64,000 bases of DNA from Allium sativum (Eukaryota > Streptophyta > Magnoliopsida > Asparagales > Amaryllidaceae): positions 406,140,192 through 406,204,191 of the forward strand of contig CM060921.1 of NCBI GenBank assembly GCA_030737875.1, in the 5' to 3' direction. Positions within the stretch are counted from its first letter, which is position 1; each line of letters opens with the position of its first letter. The position numbers and the translations under genes are program-made. The notes beneath the pieces are model-generated. The model had not been told where the DNA came from. It worked only from the letters and a program-made list of their open reading frames with translations, and did no database searches. Shown piece after piece: positions 35,519 through 48,100 of the stretch.

Positions 35519-37586
35519 TGACAACTTTTGTGTTTACATTAGTGGTTACTTTTTAATGTATATGTACCTATAAATTACAATGTAGGTTTGAAAGATTAGT
35601 TTTTACCTATGATTTTTATGCATGGTAGTGTAGGTGATATTTCATGAAGCTAATGTTTCATTGATATTCTTTCTTGGTAGTTATCATTTTATACTAGGAG
35701 TACAATATTTTAAATGAATTCGACTGTTGGATCTTAATGTTGAATTGGTAGTTCTTTTTTGTTTACATTTGGTATCATTATTCATGTTAATTTAATTACA
35801 TGATTAGGGTTTATTTAAAAACACATTCCTTAATTTTTTCTTTAACCTAATATCGATCCACGTACTTATAAAATCTTCACTGATAAGGCTTGAAGTTTCT
35901 AACCTCTCTTCTTAAACAATATTTTGCATCTAAAATCGGCTAATAAATATAGTTGGCTTTATAGTACTATTCTTACTTTCAGTTGAAAATGAATTAAATA
36001 CAAATAAAAAGGAATTGATTTAGATAAATTGTTAAAAGCCGACAAATATTTGTGTACCTTATTATAAATTCATTATTTTATTATTATGGGTATGTAGCTA
36101 AAAATAATCTATTAGGGTATTAGGATGATATGCATCGAGTTGGATGAAAACTATGAAGCAAAACTGTTTTTTTACCTTTGTGCATTTAAGTTCATAGTTA
36201 CGGAATATGGAATCAACATAGTTTATCTCCTTTTATATAGATACTTGATGCATATTACTATTGACGTAAGAAGAGACAACAAATATGATAGTAATGATTA
36301 CTAACATGGAGGAGGATGCATATGGTTACCGAAGTTTCTAAGAGTGGTGGTACAGTTGTTACCTGATAACCAGTAAGATTCTGATGGCTCTAAAGGTGGT
36401 TCACATATTTTAAGGATCAAGTAAGCTTTAAATATTTGATCAATGTTCATCTTTTTATACCATCTATTCCTTATTATGCAAAACTGGATCATTAGGTACA
36501 CTTTTTCCACTTTCCCCATAATTTTTAAGGGAAAAAAATTCCTATGCATTTCATGCTATGTTTCTGCATGTTCACTTATAGATTTTTCTTCCATGTTTTA
36601 ATTTAACATATTGGCAGGCGCTTCATCTTACTTTGGCATTCCTTCCGTTTTAAGCTTCCAAACTCCTTTATGTCCTACATTTAATTAATTACTAAATATA
36701 CTGGTGGCACTTACAACTCTAAATTTCAAGAAAGAACTATACGATGCCTGTTATCTATAGTACCTGCCACCCTCTATTGGAGATAGAACCATTGCCACTA
36801 TTACGCCTACCCTATGATCCATCCATATATCCAAATCTCCATCCCACCATCGTTTAAGCTCCGTGATTAGAAGAAGTTTAACTTATGCATAGTGAATTGC
36901 AAGGGGATATAGATATTTTGTATTTTCTAGCTTAAATTTACATAGATATCTATAGTTACTACAATATGTCATTATTAATTTTATTTTCATTGAGAAATAT
37001 TATTCACGGGTGAGGTGAAAAGATGTTAAAGCAAATAAGTTGAAAATATTATTTTGTTAGGAAGATATTTTTAAATTCTAATAATTAGTAAAGACAATAT
37101 ATATTTTATTCAAGAATTTATATAAGATTTTGGATAATAAATTTTAATAGTAAGAAATTTACAAACGATATTTATGTACATATATTTTGGATATGGAATG
37201 CGGTTTTATAGAAATGAAGCTAAACTAAGTTGTAACTAAAATATAAAAGTATGTAAAGGAAATTTTATTTTCAAATGGAATATTTATTTAGTAACTAAAT
37301 AATAAATATTATTGGACAATAAGGATTTATTTTAACAAATAAGACGATAGGTTGATTTTGAAAGCGATGTTTATGAAGAAGGGAAATTATTCTTTTTATT
37401 CAGAAAATATAATCTGAGTATGAAGAAAAAGGGAAATTGGGTTTGAAATCAGTATTGTTAATGGATTTGAATTTTTGATGTTCAATGGGAATTATAAATT
37501 GGATTATAAGAAATAACTCTATAATTAGAAATTATAATGGGATTGAAAACTTGAAACTTGATTTATGAAATCAAGTCTTGTATGGA
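35519..37586. other. AT-rich spacer between copies A and B, no gene recognised
   Basis: It continues the pre-insertion DNA of 21342-21955. The longest frame is 82 codons on the minus strand (36301-36549), unlike any family I know. The last 600 bp resemble in composition the LTR remnant that resumes after 48421, so copy B may sit inside an older LTR. Confidence 0.4.
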
Positions 37587-38562
37587 TGTAACAACCCAGA
37601 AAATCTGAGCCAATTAAATTTTTTTATTTTGGCGATTATAACGAATTTTGAATATTTAAAATGAATTATTTTAAATAATGACGATGAGAAATTTGTTTTG
37701 AATAGAATTAGAACGTATACATTTATTTCAATCGACGTTAGAATATAATTATTTTATTTTAATTATAAAAGGAATTGAAAATGGCGCGGTAGTTTGAAAT
37801 TTCGATTTCGAATTTCAAATGAATGTACAAGATTCAAAATAAACCAGATTTTAGCAAAACCAAAAATATTAGAATCTATTTGAGAATATCTTTCCAACAA
37901 ATCCGAAAAATTGAAATTTCATAGCGGGGATAAAATGTTATGCCCATTTGAAAATTCAGAATAGGCGCTATGGATATTCTGGCCCTTAAAAATGGAAATT
38001 TTGCAAACGACCTCTGTTTCCGACGAAACCACTTTTGTTGGATCCGGGATGTCAAGTTATTGGTAGATTCCAAAATTCATAATATTTTGAATCAATATGT
38101 GAGCGTGGCGAAGGAAAACGTGTTTGACCAATTTTAGTTGATTTTAGTCGACTGGAAAATGGACATTTTTCAAACGGTCTCAGCATTTGACGAAATTAGT
38201 TTTGTTAGAACCGTATCATCAATACGAAGCTAGAAATAATTTTTCTAGAATTTTTAGAGTTAGTATGCGGCCCCGGTAAACTGAAATGTACGTTTAAAAT
38301 TCAATATAATGATTTAAATGTAAATTTAACGAAAACTGAGCGTAACAGTCGAATCGGGTTACAAAACATATCTCATTGTGTTCGGAATGGGGGTAATTAG
38401 CTAGGGATGACAGTCAGTGGGTTTGGATTGGAGTTCGAAGGGAAAAGCAACTTTAAGAAGAAAAAAAATTAAATTAAAATAACATATATTATTATATATC
38501 CCTACCCTCATTTCTTTCTCTCCCCACTTAGATCCAAATCGAAAAAAAAAGAAAAAAAAAAC

Positions 38563-38822
38563 TCCAAACCTGTCACCCGTTGCCCCCCTCTCTCCGTTGC
38601 TTCGTCGTCGCCAGGGGCGACGCCGCTCCTCCCCACCGCCGCGCGATCCCACTCCGCCCCCTCTGATGCTTCTCCGACCATCCCCTTCCCTCTTACCTCG
38701 TCCACTCGCGAACCCTAAGCCCCACAGCACCCATCCGCTGCCTCAAGCCTCGACGCACCACCCACTGCCACCTGAAGCCTCCCCGTGCCCGTCAGAGCCC
38801 TCCCCCATCCCAAAAAATGAAT
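38563..38822 (+). other. GC-rich leader-like cassette, copy B
   Basis: It sits at the same LTR position as in copy A but with a sequence I cannot align to it. It ends at AAT-GTAAGT (38823-38828). A 90-codon proline-rich frame (38597-38869) reads PSPIPK just before the donor, as does the 108-codon frame in copy C. That is the only hint of a shared peptide, and I do not call a gene. Confidence 0.5.
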
Positions 38823-38929
38823 GTAAGTTTTATTTGATTTTATGTAGCTATTTATTTTTATTTGTTTAAGGAAATTAGTATTTGAATGACGGAAAAATTT
38901 CAGTTTCTACATATTTAAACAAGATAGAA

Positions 38930-39780
38930 AAAGTTTAGAGATTTTTATATAGAAAAAGGCGAGATTTTTATATAGAAAAAGGCGAGATTTTTATATAGAA
39001 AAAGGATAGATTTTTATCATGAAGAAAGAGCAGATTTTTAGATATACGATAGCGATGTAAGGGTACGATTTTTATTTATACCATAGTATGATAGGATATA
39101 AATATATGATTTTTATATCATAGAAAGAATAAAAATGTGATTTTTTATTTCATACAGCGTTTATAAAATGTGGTTTCAATTTATAGACTAGCGTAGTAAG
39201 AATTAGATTTTTATATTTAGAAGGATTATATTTTTAGAAGGGAAGTTTATATTTTTAATAACAAAAAAATTTGATTTTTATTTGATTAAAGTTATGATTA
39301 TTATATATGAAGCTAAATAAAAATTCGATCTTTATCATGTAGAAGGTATAAAAATATGATTTTTATATACTAGAGAATATAAAAATGTGATTTTTATATG
39401 AGTGGCGATATAAAAATATAATCTTTATTAGAAGAAGAGCGATATAAAAATATAATTTTTATTATGAAGTTAGCATGGTAAAAATATGATCTCTATTATA
39501 TGAACACCGTTATAAAAATAGAATTTTTATCTATATAGTAGCGGTGTAAAAATAGAATTTCATCTATATAGTAGCAGTGTAAAAATAGAATTTTTATCTG
39601 TATAATAGCGGTGTAAAAATAGAATTTTTATCTATATAGCAGCGGTGTAAAAATAGAATTTTTATCTATATAGTAACAGTATAAAAATGTGATTTTTATC
39701 CATATAGCGTAGTTATAAAAATGTGATTTTTTATATACACAGCAACAATATAAAGATGCGATTTTTATATATGTAGCGGC
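38930..39780 (+). repeat. AT-rich palindromic minisatellite, copy B
   Basis: The first part repeats a ~22-bp GATTTTTATATAGAAAAAGG unit. The second repeats TAAAAATAGAATTTTTATC with a TATATAGTAGCGGTG linker. Confidence 0.85.
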
Positions 39781-40609
39781 TACGGACAATGAAATTGACA
39801 AAAGGCGAGCACGACGAAGATTTTCTACATATGAAGACTCGCGACGTTTGGTTTAGCTTATGGGCGAGAACTTCTCACTTTAATTCTTGTTCTATAGTTA
39901 AAATATATACTAGGATGCAGACGGTGCTTAGCAGCACCCGACACCCGTTGTCCACAGACCATGGACGACTTGTTTGATTTTGTTGTGTGGTGAAAATTGA
40001 TTGTGATGTGGAATGAATGAAAATATATTCATGTGCTGAAATAAATTGTTTATCGTTAAAAATATAAATTTAACGTGAAGGTGAATAAATGAATATTCAT
40101 TTACAAATCGAACGATTTGTTTATGTACACCCATTTAAAGGATATTGATTGGGATGATAAATTTTACACGTCGCCCAACTGCACAAATAATATTCAGTGT
40201 TTGTTGATTTGAAACCCCACATGGGTGTTGGGATGATATTTGGCATACACTAATCCCAATTGTTTAGTTGTATGTCAATCGATAGGTTGACAGACTGTAT
40301 AAGCGTTAATTATTTATGTTTAATGCTTATGCAGTTGTGTGGTGCACTTTGGATGATGGTTGATTATTTATCGTTGCTATTATATACATCTGTTGTATGG
40401 AATCCATATAATTAACATTATATGGTAATTGATTGGGCCTCATTCCAATTTGGAAAATAAAGAATATTATAAAATAAAGATTCATGTGTTGAATAGAATA
40501 AATAGTCATGTGTTGACGATACTCATGTGTTGAGAATATTCATGTGTTGAAACTTATCATGTGTTGAACGAAATATTTTAACAATAAAATTTACATCTTT
40601 ATCATATAT

Positions 40610-40740
40610 AAAATTAGAAACTAACTGGAAACTAGATAAGATGAGTAGTTTCCTGGGTATTGATCTGATGTTGGTTTCGGCCTTCGGGGTTAATACTTAG
40701 GGAATCGTTCTCTTACTAATTTACGGTTGGAGTTTGATTA
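40610..40740 (+). repeat. 130-bp module, copy B LTR
   Basis: Built around GATCTGATGTTGGTTTCG and CTTCGGG, then CTCTTACTAATTTACGGTT. Absent from the same place in copy A. Other copies: 49016-49142, 55857-55984, 61611-61740 and 63288-63414. Confidence 0.75.
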
Positions 40741-41845
40741 AGAATTAAACGATAGAAATCATAATTTTATAAAATATATTAAATAACAAAAATAGTCATG
40801 TGTTGAGAATATTCATGTGTTGAAAGAAATATATATTCATGTGTTGAAGAAAATATTCATTTGTTGAATAGAATAACGAAGTTACTGAAAAATATAAAGC
40901 CGTGTTGATTAGATTTGCGCCTTTTTGACGCGAACGATATTTATATCGATTCTATTTATTTTTATAATGAATATAAAAAAGGAAATGATTTCAAAATATA
41001 ACGTTTTGAAAATATTATCATTTATATATTAATGATATGGAATATTCAATTTGATTTAAAATTGAATATGAAGTTGAAATTGTTTTGAAAACGAATTTAA
41101 AACGATTTATAAAATACATTTTGAATTGAAATCGATGAAATATATATAATATATATATTGTATATATTAAATGGCTTGAATAGAACGCGTCGCGCCGCGA
41201 CAGTTCGCGAATTTTGACCATTGACTTCGAATGGACGTTGCGGGAGATCCGACCGTCGGATTCTCCTAAAACCAGAACCGTTGGGTTCGTATCGAAAAGA
41301 GCTTTCTAGTGAATATTAGAAATTTGAAATCTAACGGTTGGATTTGGAATTATGTCCAAATCAAATTTGGAAAAGGTCGCTGTAAGTGCAGTTCGGTGGC
41401 CGTTATTGAAAACCAACTGTACGGGCCTTGATAAAATTATTAAAAATATTAATATTTTGTGAAAAATCATAATATAGGAATTGGAAAGAACTGGGATGAA
41501 AAATTCCACATTCGAAAGGATAAAAATATATTTTTATCGAAATGAACAAGTTATGAACTAGAATTAAAATCCAATTATTTTTAAATAAATAAAATTGGAT
41601 TTGAAGTGGTTTTAAAAATAATCAGAATTTCCAATATACGAATTGGAATGGATTTGAATCGAAATTATCTTCGGAATATTTCGATGTTGTATCTCATGAT
41701 TATACAGATATGGTGGTGGAAATTTGAAAGATATATTTATATCGTTATTTCCAATACGATATTTGTTGGTTTCAGAATTTGATATTGAATATAAGCCGAT
41801 ATATTTTCTGCTCAGAGCCTTGTATTTAATATCAAATGAGATTTT

Positions 41846-42311
41846 GGGTTCGTCGTGAGTGGTGTCTTAAATAACAATGTTCTTGAACCCAGTTTAGAAA
41901 AGAATAAATCTTTTAATTAAGATTTAGTGAAATTTTCCAGTTAATTAGTATTTAATTGGAATTGAATTTAAATTGGTTTTTGGGTTTATCGTGAGCGGTG
42001 TTTTGAATAACACCTGTTCTTTAACCCGATTAACAATGGAACGTGATTTTGGGTTTATCGTGAACCGTGTTTTAGATGACATTGGTTCTTTAACCCAGTA
42101 AAAGACAGGATATTGATTTTTGGGAAGATTAAAACTATGTGGAGGTTTAATGAATCTTTAATTAGATTAAAGTGATCGAGAATGGAGTATCACCAGTTTT
42201 TCTCCAAGCGATAGTTAAATCTTTAATTAGATTTGAACGTGAAATGGTAACTAATATTTACCGATAACACCGTGGTGTTAGATATGGAGTATTACCAGTT
42301 TTGCTCCATGG
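41846..42311 (+). repeat. hairpin array in the 5' LTR of copy B
   Basis: Unit 1 pairs TGGGTTC with GAACCCA. Unit 2 pairs GGGTT with AACCC and GGTGTT with AACACC. Unit 3 pairs TGGGTT with AACCCA and GAACC with GGTTC. Two shorter units pair TGGAG with CTCCA and ATGGAG with CTCCAT, with a TAACACC/GGTGTTA pair between them. Confidence 0.6.
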
Positions 42312-44161
42312 GATGAATAGGTTGGGATTGGGAAATAAAATAAATCATTACTTCGGTGTGGTTCGCTAATCCCGACTAGTTTGGAAAACTTTAACATGGT
42401 TTAAAATGATATCTAAAGGAAGATTAAAGAATAAACCTAGAAGAACTTATCTTTGATAAAATTAATGGGAACCTTTCCCCAAGAATGTGAAGTTTGGAAT
42501 AAAAGAATATTCTAAATTGGAATGAGGCGTATGTTGTGTTTGTGTAACACTTGTTTATTATATACGCGGGTTATTCGGAAAGGCCGGGTTTATACCCATT
42601 CTGAATACCCGATCCGACGATAAGTCGAAGATGAAGACGGTGGTTGAAGACCGGAGGTCTTCGCGTCGTTTGGATGATCATTGATGATTTTGATTGGGCG
42701 GTACACCTAAGAGGAGGGAATCAGTTGGTGATCGTCCAGACGTACTTGGAGATCGATGGATATGCGAGGAATAATGTTCCTCCGGTTTCGTTTAGACCCA
42801 GAATGAACTTGTAAATGGACTGTGTGTCTGACATTGGATTTTATTCTGTGTTGATTGATCTCTATTAAATATACTTCTGTTTGACGGCGGAGAATTTATT
42901 CTCTTGCTTAACGCCCTTCTCTGAGACGTACGAGCTCAGAGGTTGTATATCGATGGACATCAGTCGCATGGAGTGAATTGCCTGTGTGGCATGCCTAAGT
43001 GGCAAATGATCAAGGCTTCTGTTGAAAAGCAAAGTCTTGTGGTTGATGATCAAAGCACAACCTATGTGGCATAGCTTTGTGTATGGCGTTAATTCGCGAG
43101 CCTCACACCTCGGTATGAGTCAAAAATAGGATAGTGACTGCAGGGAGAGCACGACGTTTCTTTCTAGCTATGGGACCAGCCCTGACATTTATATACTTTT
43201 TACCTGTGTGGTTGTTGGATGCGAGGAGCCTCAGATGTAGGTCTGTTAGGACCGGGAAACATGTGTTCAGGAATAACTAATCCTCAAAATAAGAGAGGAC
43301 CAGCCCTGAAGATCCAGGATCGCTGTGTGTGGTCCTGAGACATTTACTAGAGTGTCTCGAACGGAGAGGAGCTTGCCCCTTGCCTTGACTTATGACAGAA
43401 ATCCAATTTCCAATACAAGATATTTCAGTTTTATTTGTAGAGCCTAGTATGGCGACATGATATATGGTACCCATGCCGTCTATGATTGATATTTATGATT
43501 GAAATTGTTTTGACACTATACACTTATAATAGTATCAAATGATTTGTTTTAAATGTACCAAGCATGTTTGGCTTTTATAAGGGAAAACCCTATCGTCCGG
43601 CTTGCGTTGCATTGTGTGATGGGACCTGGGTCTTATAATAGCTTCATTTTTCCAAAAAGCATTGCGCTGTTTTGTTATATGCACTAGTGTTTTTAGGAGG
43701 AAACCCGTTCCGTGTTATACGGCGTGGTCCCTTGAATTACTCTCCTTTAAAGTAAAGTTTTAAATAACTGTTTTAGTTTTCACACCAGTCACATGACTAA
43801 CCTGGAGTTTATTGTTTTAACCTAAACTCTGGGTGCCCCTATTTTCCACACGGGCAGCTAGTAGTTTTGGTTTTGCAGATTTATATTCACAGGATCCTGA
43901 TTTACAACTGGAACGATGCTCGGAAAGCTCTGTATCCGTGTATTACTTTCAGTTGTGTTTTGTATTGTTTTTTTGCTGCAATGTAATTGAAATCTCTGAT
44001 GTTTATCAATGTGTAATATTTATTCATACTCTGTATATTGTTTTATTCTGATGGAATTGTTGTAATAAACAATGAAATGTTCTTCTGTTTGTGTTCTGAT
44101 TGGTCTTGTCCTCAAAACAATCTGTGCTTTCCTTACCGGGTAAGTTCGGGTCGTTATAAAG

Positions 44162-44173
44162 TGGTATCGGAGC
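44162..44173 (+). promoter_or_regulatory. primer-binding site of copy B, one mismatch
   Basis: TGGTATCGGAGC differs from the initiator tRNA-Met complement by one base (CGG for CAG). Confidence 0.85.
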
Positions 44174-45178
44174 TTTGGTTTACAGAGCTCGAGAACAAGG
44201 CACATTAGAACCATACGAAAGAATTCATCAGATATTGGATTAGTAATATCCAATAAGAATGGCTCGTTAGAGATGGGATCAGTAGTATCCTAGAGCAAGT
44301 CGAAAGAGTGTTATTTTTAAAATAAAAACGAAAACGAATTTTGTTTTGAAAATTAAATTCAAGTATACGTATTTGAATATTTTATTTGTATTGAATTTGG
44401 ACAATCGAGTATATAAAGATTTTACATATACGCGTCATGAACGTATATTCAAAGTTTTAATATACTGGATAGATATAGAATAACACTCTAGTTGCCCGGG
44501 GATGATTCTGATAATGCTGCAGCATTACCAGTATTTATTTTCGAGTATCGAAAGTGGGGTATCTATATGATTCCAATTGACTGGTGTGAGAACCAAAACT
44601 AGATAGGTTTATTGTTGTGATTTGGCATCAAAAACATGATTTTCTATAGTTATATCAAAGTTATATGATTCAAAAATTAACCAACTAATTGATTGCTGGT
44701 TGTGTTATTTGATTATTGGTTTGAAATTTCTAACCATTATGCCAAATTAAACCGAATATTGAATTGTATTGAAAAATGATTACAATTGCATGCATATACA
44801 TGTGTATCCATTGAACAGGTCATAGCAAGGAGGCTAGAGCAGAAGAATAAAATTGTTTGCCCGACAAATAGGTACATGTTTACAAATTTATTTGGTTTGG
44901 ATGATTTTATGAGCCATTTGGCTAGCCGCTTGGCTTTTTCTTTTTCTTTTGGATTGATGAGGGCCATGGGAGGCTATTTGAAATATCCCGAAGCTCCCGG
45001 TGCAGGGGAGGTTATGGAATTTTTTTTCGACAATTTAGGGTATTAGCCAATTTTTTAAAAATTTGAAAAGTTCTTAGAAACTAAAAAGTTGAAGAACTTA
45101 AGCCATAATGAAAATAATGGAAGTTGAGTTAATTAGTAAAACAACTTTCAGCTTTGTTCCTTTTCGGGGACGAAAAGC

Positions 45179-45193
45179 TTTAAGTGGGGGAGA
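45179..45193 (+). promoter_or_regulatory. polypurine tract of copy B
   Basis: TTTAAGTGGGGGAGA, preceded by TTTTCGGGGACGAAAAG, the arrangement also seen before the Tekay 3' LTR. Confidence 0.88.
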
Positions 45194-45194
45194 T

Positions 45195-48100
45195 TGTAAC
45201 AACCCGGAAAATCTGAGCCAATTTAAAAATTTTATTTTGGCGATTTTAATGAATTTTGAATATTTAAAATGAATTATTTTAAATAATGACGACGAGAAAT
45301 TTGTTTTGAATAGAATTAGAACGTATATATTTATTTGAATCGACGTTAGAATATAATTATTTAATTTTAATTATAAAAGGAATTGAAAATGGCGAAATGT
45401 ATATATTATATATATTAAATGGCCTGAATAGAACGCGCTGCGCCGCGGCAGTTCGCGAATTTCGACCATTGACTTCGAATGGACGTTGCGGGAGATCCGA
45501 CCGTCGGATTCTCCTAAAACCGGAACCGTTGGGTTCGTATCGAAAAGAGCTTTCAATGAATGTTAGAATTTTGAAATCTAACGGTTGGATTTGGAATTAT
45601 GTCTAAATCAAATTTGGAAAAGGTCGTTGTAAGTGCAGTTCGGTGGCCGTTATTAAAAATCGACTGTACGGGCCTTGATAAGATTATTAAAAATATTAAT
45701 AATTTGTGTAAAATCATAATATAGGAGTTGGAAAGAACTGGGATGAAAAATTCCACATTTGAAAGGATAAAAATATATTTTTATCGAAATGAACTAGTTA
45801 TGAACTAGAATTAAAATCCAATTATTTTTAAATAAATAAAATTGGATTTGAAGTGGTTTTAAAAATAATCAGAATTTCCAATATACGAATTGGAATGGAT
45901 TTGAATCGAAATTATCTTCGGAATATTTCGATGTTGGATCTCGTGATTATACAGATATGGTGGTGGAAATTTAAAAGATATATTTATATCGTTATTTCCA
46001 ATACGATATTAGTTGGTTTCAGAATTTGATATTGAATATAAGCCGATATATTTTCTATTCAGAGCCTTGTATTTAATATCAAATGGGATTTTGGGTTCAT
46101 CGTGAATGGTGTCCTAAATAACACTGTTCTTGAACCCAGTTTAAAAAAGAATAAATCTTTTAATTAAGATTTAGTGAAATTGTCCAGTTAATTAGTATTT
46201 AATTGGAATTGAATTTAAATTGGTTTTTGGGTTTATCGTGAGCGGTGTTTTGAATAACACCTGTTCTTTAACCATATTAACAATGGAAAGTGATTTTGGG
46301 TTTATCGTGAACCGTGTTTTAGATGACATTGGTTCTTTAACCCAGTTAAAGACAGGATATTGATTTTTGGGAAGATTAAAACTAAGTGGAGTTTTAGTGA
46401 ATCTTTAATTAGATTAAAGTGATCGAGAATGGAGTATCTCCAGTTTTGCCCCAAGCGATAGTTAAATCTTTAATTAGATTTGAACGTGAAATGGTAATTA
46501 ATATTTACCGATAACACCGTGGTGTTAGATATAGAGTATTACCAGTTTTTCTCCATGGGATGAATAGGTTGGGATTGGGAAATAAATTAAATCATTACTT
46601 CGGTGTGGTTCGCTAATTCCGACTAGTTTGGAAAACCTTAACATGTTTTAAAATGATATCCAAAGGAAGATTAAAGAATAAATTTAGAAGAATTTATCTT
46701 TGATAAAATTAATGGGAACCTTTCCCTAAGAATGTGAATTTTGGAATAAAAGAATATTCTGAATTGGAATGAAGCGTATGTTGTGTTTGTGTAACGCTTG
46801 TTTATTATATACGCGGGTTATTCAGAAAGGCCGGGTTTATACCCATTCTGAATAAGCGACCCGACGATAAGTCGAAGATAAAGACAGTGGTTGAAGACCG
46901 GAGGTCTTCACATCGTTTGGATGATCATTGATGATCTTGATTGGGCTGTACACCCAAGAGGAGGGAATCAGTTGGTGATCGTCCAGACGTACTTGGAGAT
47001 TGATGGATATGTGAGGAATAAGGTTCCTCCGGTTTCATTCAGACCCAGAACGAACTTGTAAATGGACTGTGTGTCTGACATTGGATTTTATTCTGTGTTG
47101 ATTGATCTCTATTAAATATACATCTGTTTGGCGGCAGAGAATTTATTCTCTTGCTTAACGCCCTTCTCTGAGACATACGAGCTCAGAGGTTGTATATCGA
47201 TGGACATCAGTCGCATGGAGTGAATTGCCTGTGTGGCATGCCTAAGTGGCAAATGATCAAGGCTTCTATTGAAAAGCAAAGTATTGCGGTTGATGATCAA
47301 AGCACAGCCTATGTGACATAGCTTTGTGTATGGCGTTAATTCGCGAGCCTCACACCTCGGTATGAGTCAAAAACGGGATAGTGACCGCAGGGAGAGCACA
47401 ACGTTTCTTTCTAGCTATGGGTGATGTCAGTGACCAACCAGCCTTGACATTTATACACTTTTTACCTGTGTGGTTGTTGGATGCGAGGCGCCTCGGATAT
47501 AGGTCTGTTAGGACCGGGAAACGTGTGTTCAGGAATAACTAATCCTCAAAAGTAAGAGAGGACCGACCTTGAAGATCCAGGAACGCTGTGTGTGGTCCTG
47601 AGACTTTTGCTAGAGTGTCTCGAACGGAGAGGAGCTTGCCCCTTTCCTCGACTCATGACGGAAATCCAATTTCCAATATGAGATATTTCAGTTTTATTTG
47701 TAGAGCCTAGTATGGCGACGTGATATATGGTACCCATGCCGTCTATGATTGATATTTATGATTGAAATTGTTTTGACACTATACACTTATAATAGTATCA
47801 AATGATTTGTTTTAAACGTACCAAGCATGTTTGGATATTATAAGGGAAAACCCTATCCTCCGGCTTGCATTGCATTGTGTGATGGGACCTGGGTCTTATA
47901 ATAGCTTCATTTTTCCAAAAAGCATTGCGCTGTTTTGTTATATGCACTAGTGTTCTTGGGAGGAAACCCATTCCGTGTTATACGGCGTGGTCCCTTGAAT
48001 TACTCTCCTTTAACGTAAAGTTTTAAATAACTGTTTTAGTTCTCACACCAGTCACATTACTGACCTGGAGTTTATTGTTTTAACCTAAACTCTGGGTGCC

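Larger units (their letters stand above)
37587..44158 (+). repeat. 5' LTR of copy B (6572 bp)
   Basis: It starts TGTAACAACCCAG and ends CGTTATA. It has the same parts as copy A: TATA/pyrimidine patch near 38480-38530, cassette 38563-38822, minisatellite 38930-39780, conserved block 39911-39970, 130-bp module 40610-40740 and hairpin array 41846-42311. Confidence 0.9.
44159..45194 (+). other. internal domain of copy B (1036 bp, no gag-pol)
   Basis: Homologous to 28200-29243. An 86-codon frame at 44786-45046 shares the VIARRLEQKNKIVCPTNRYM stretch with copy A and then shifts. No enzyme motif is present. Confidence 0.75.
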
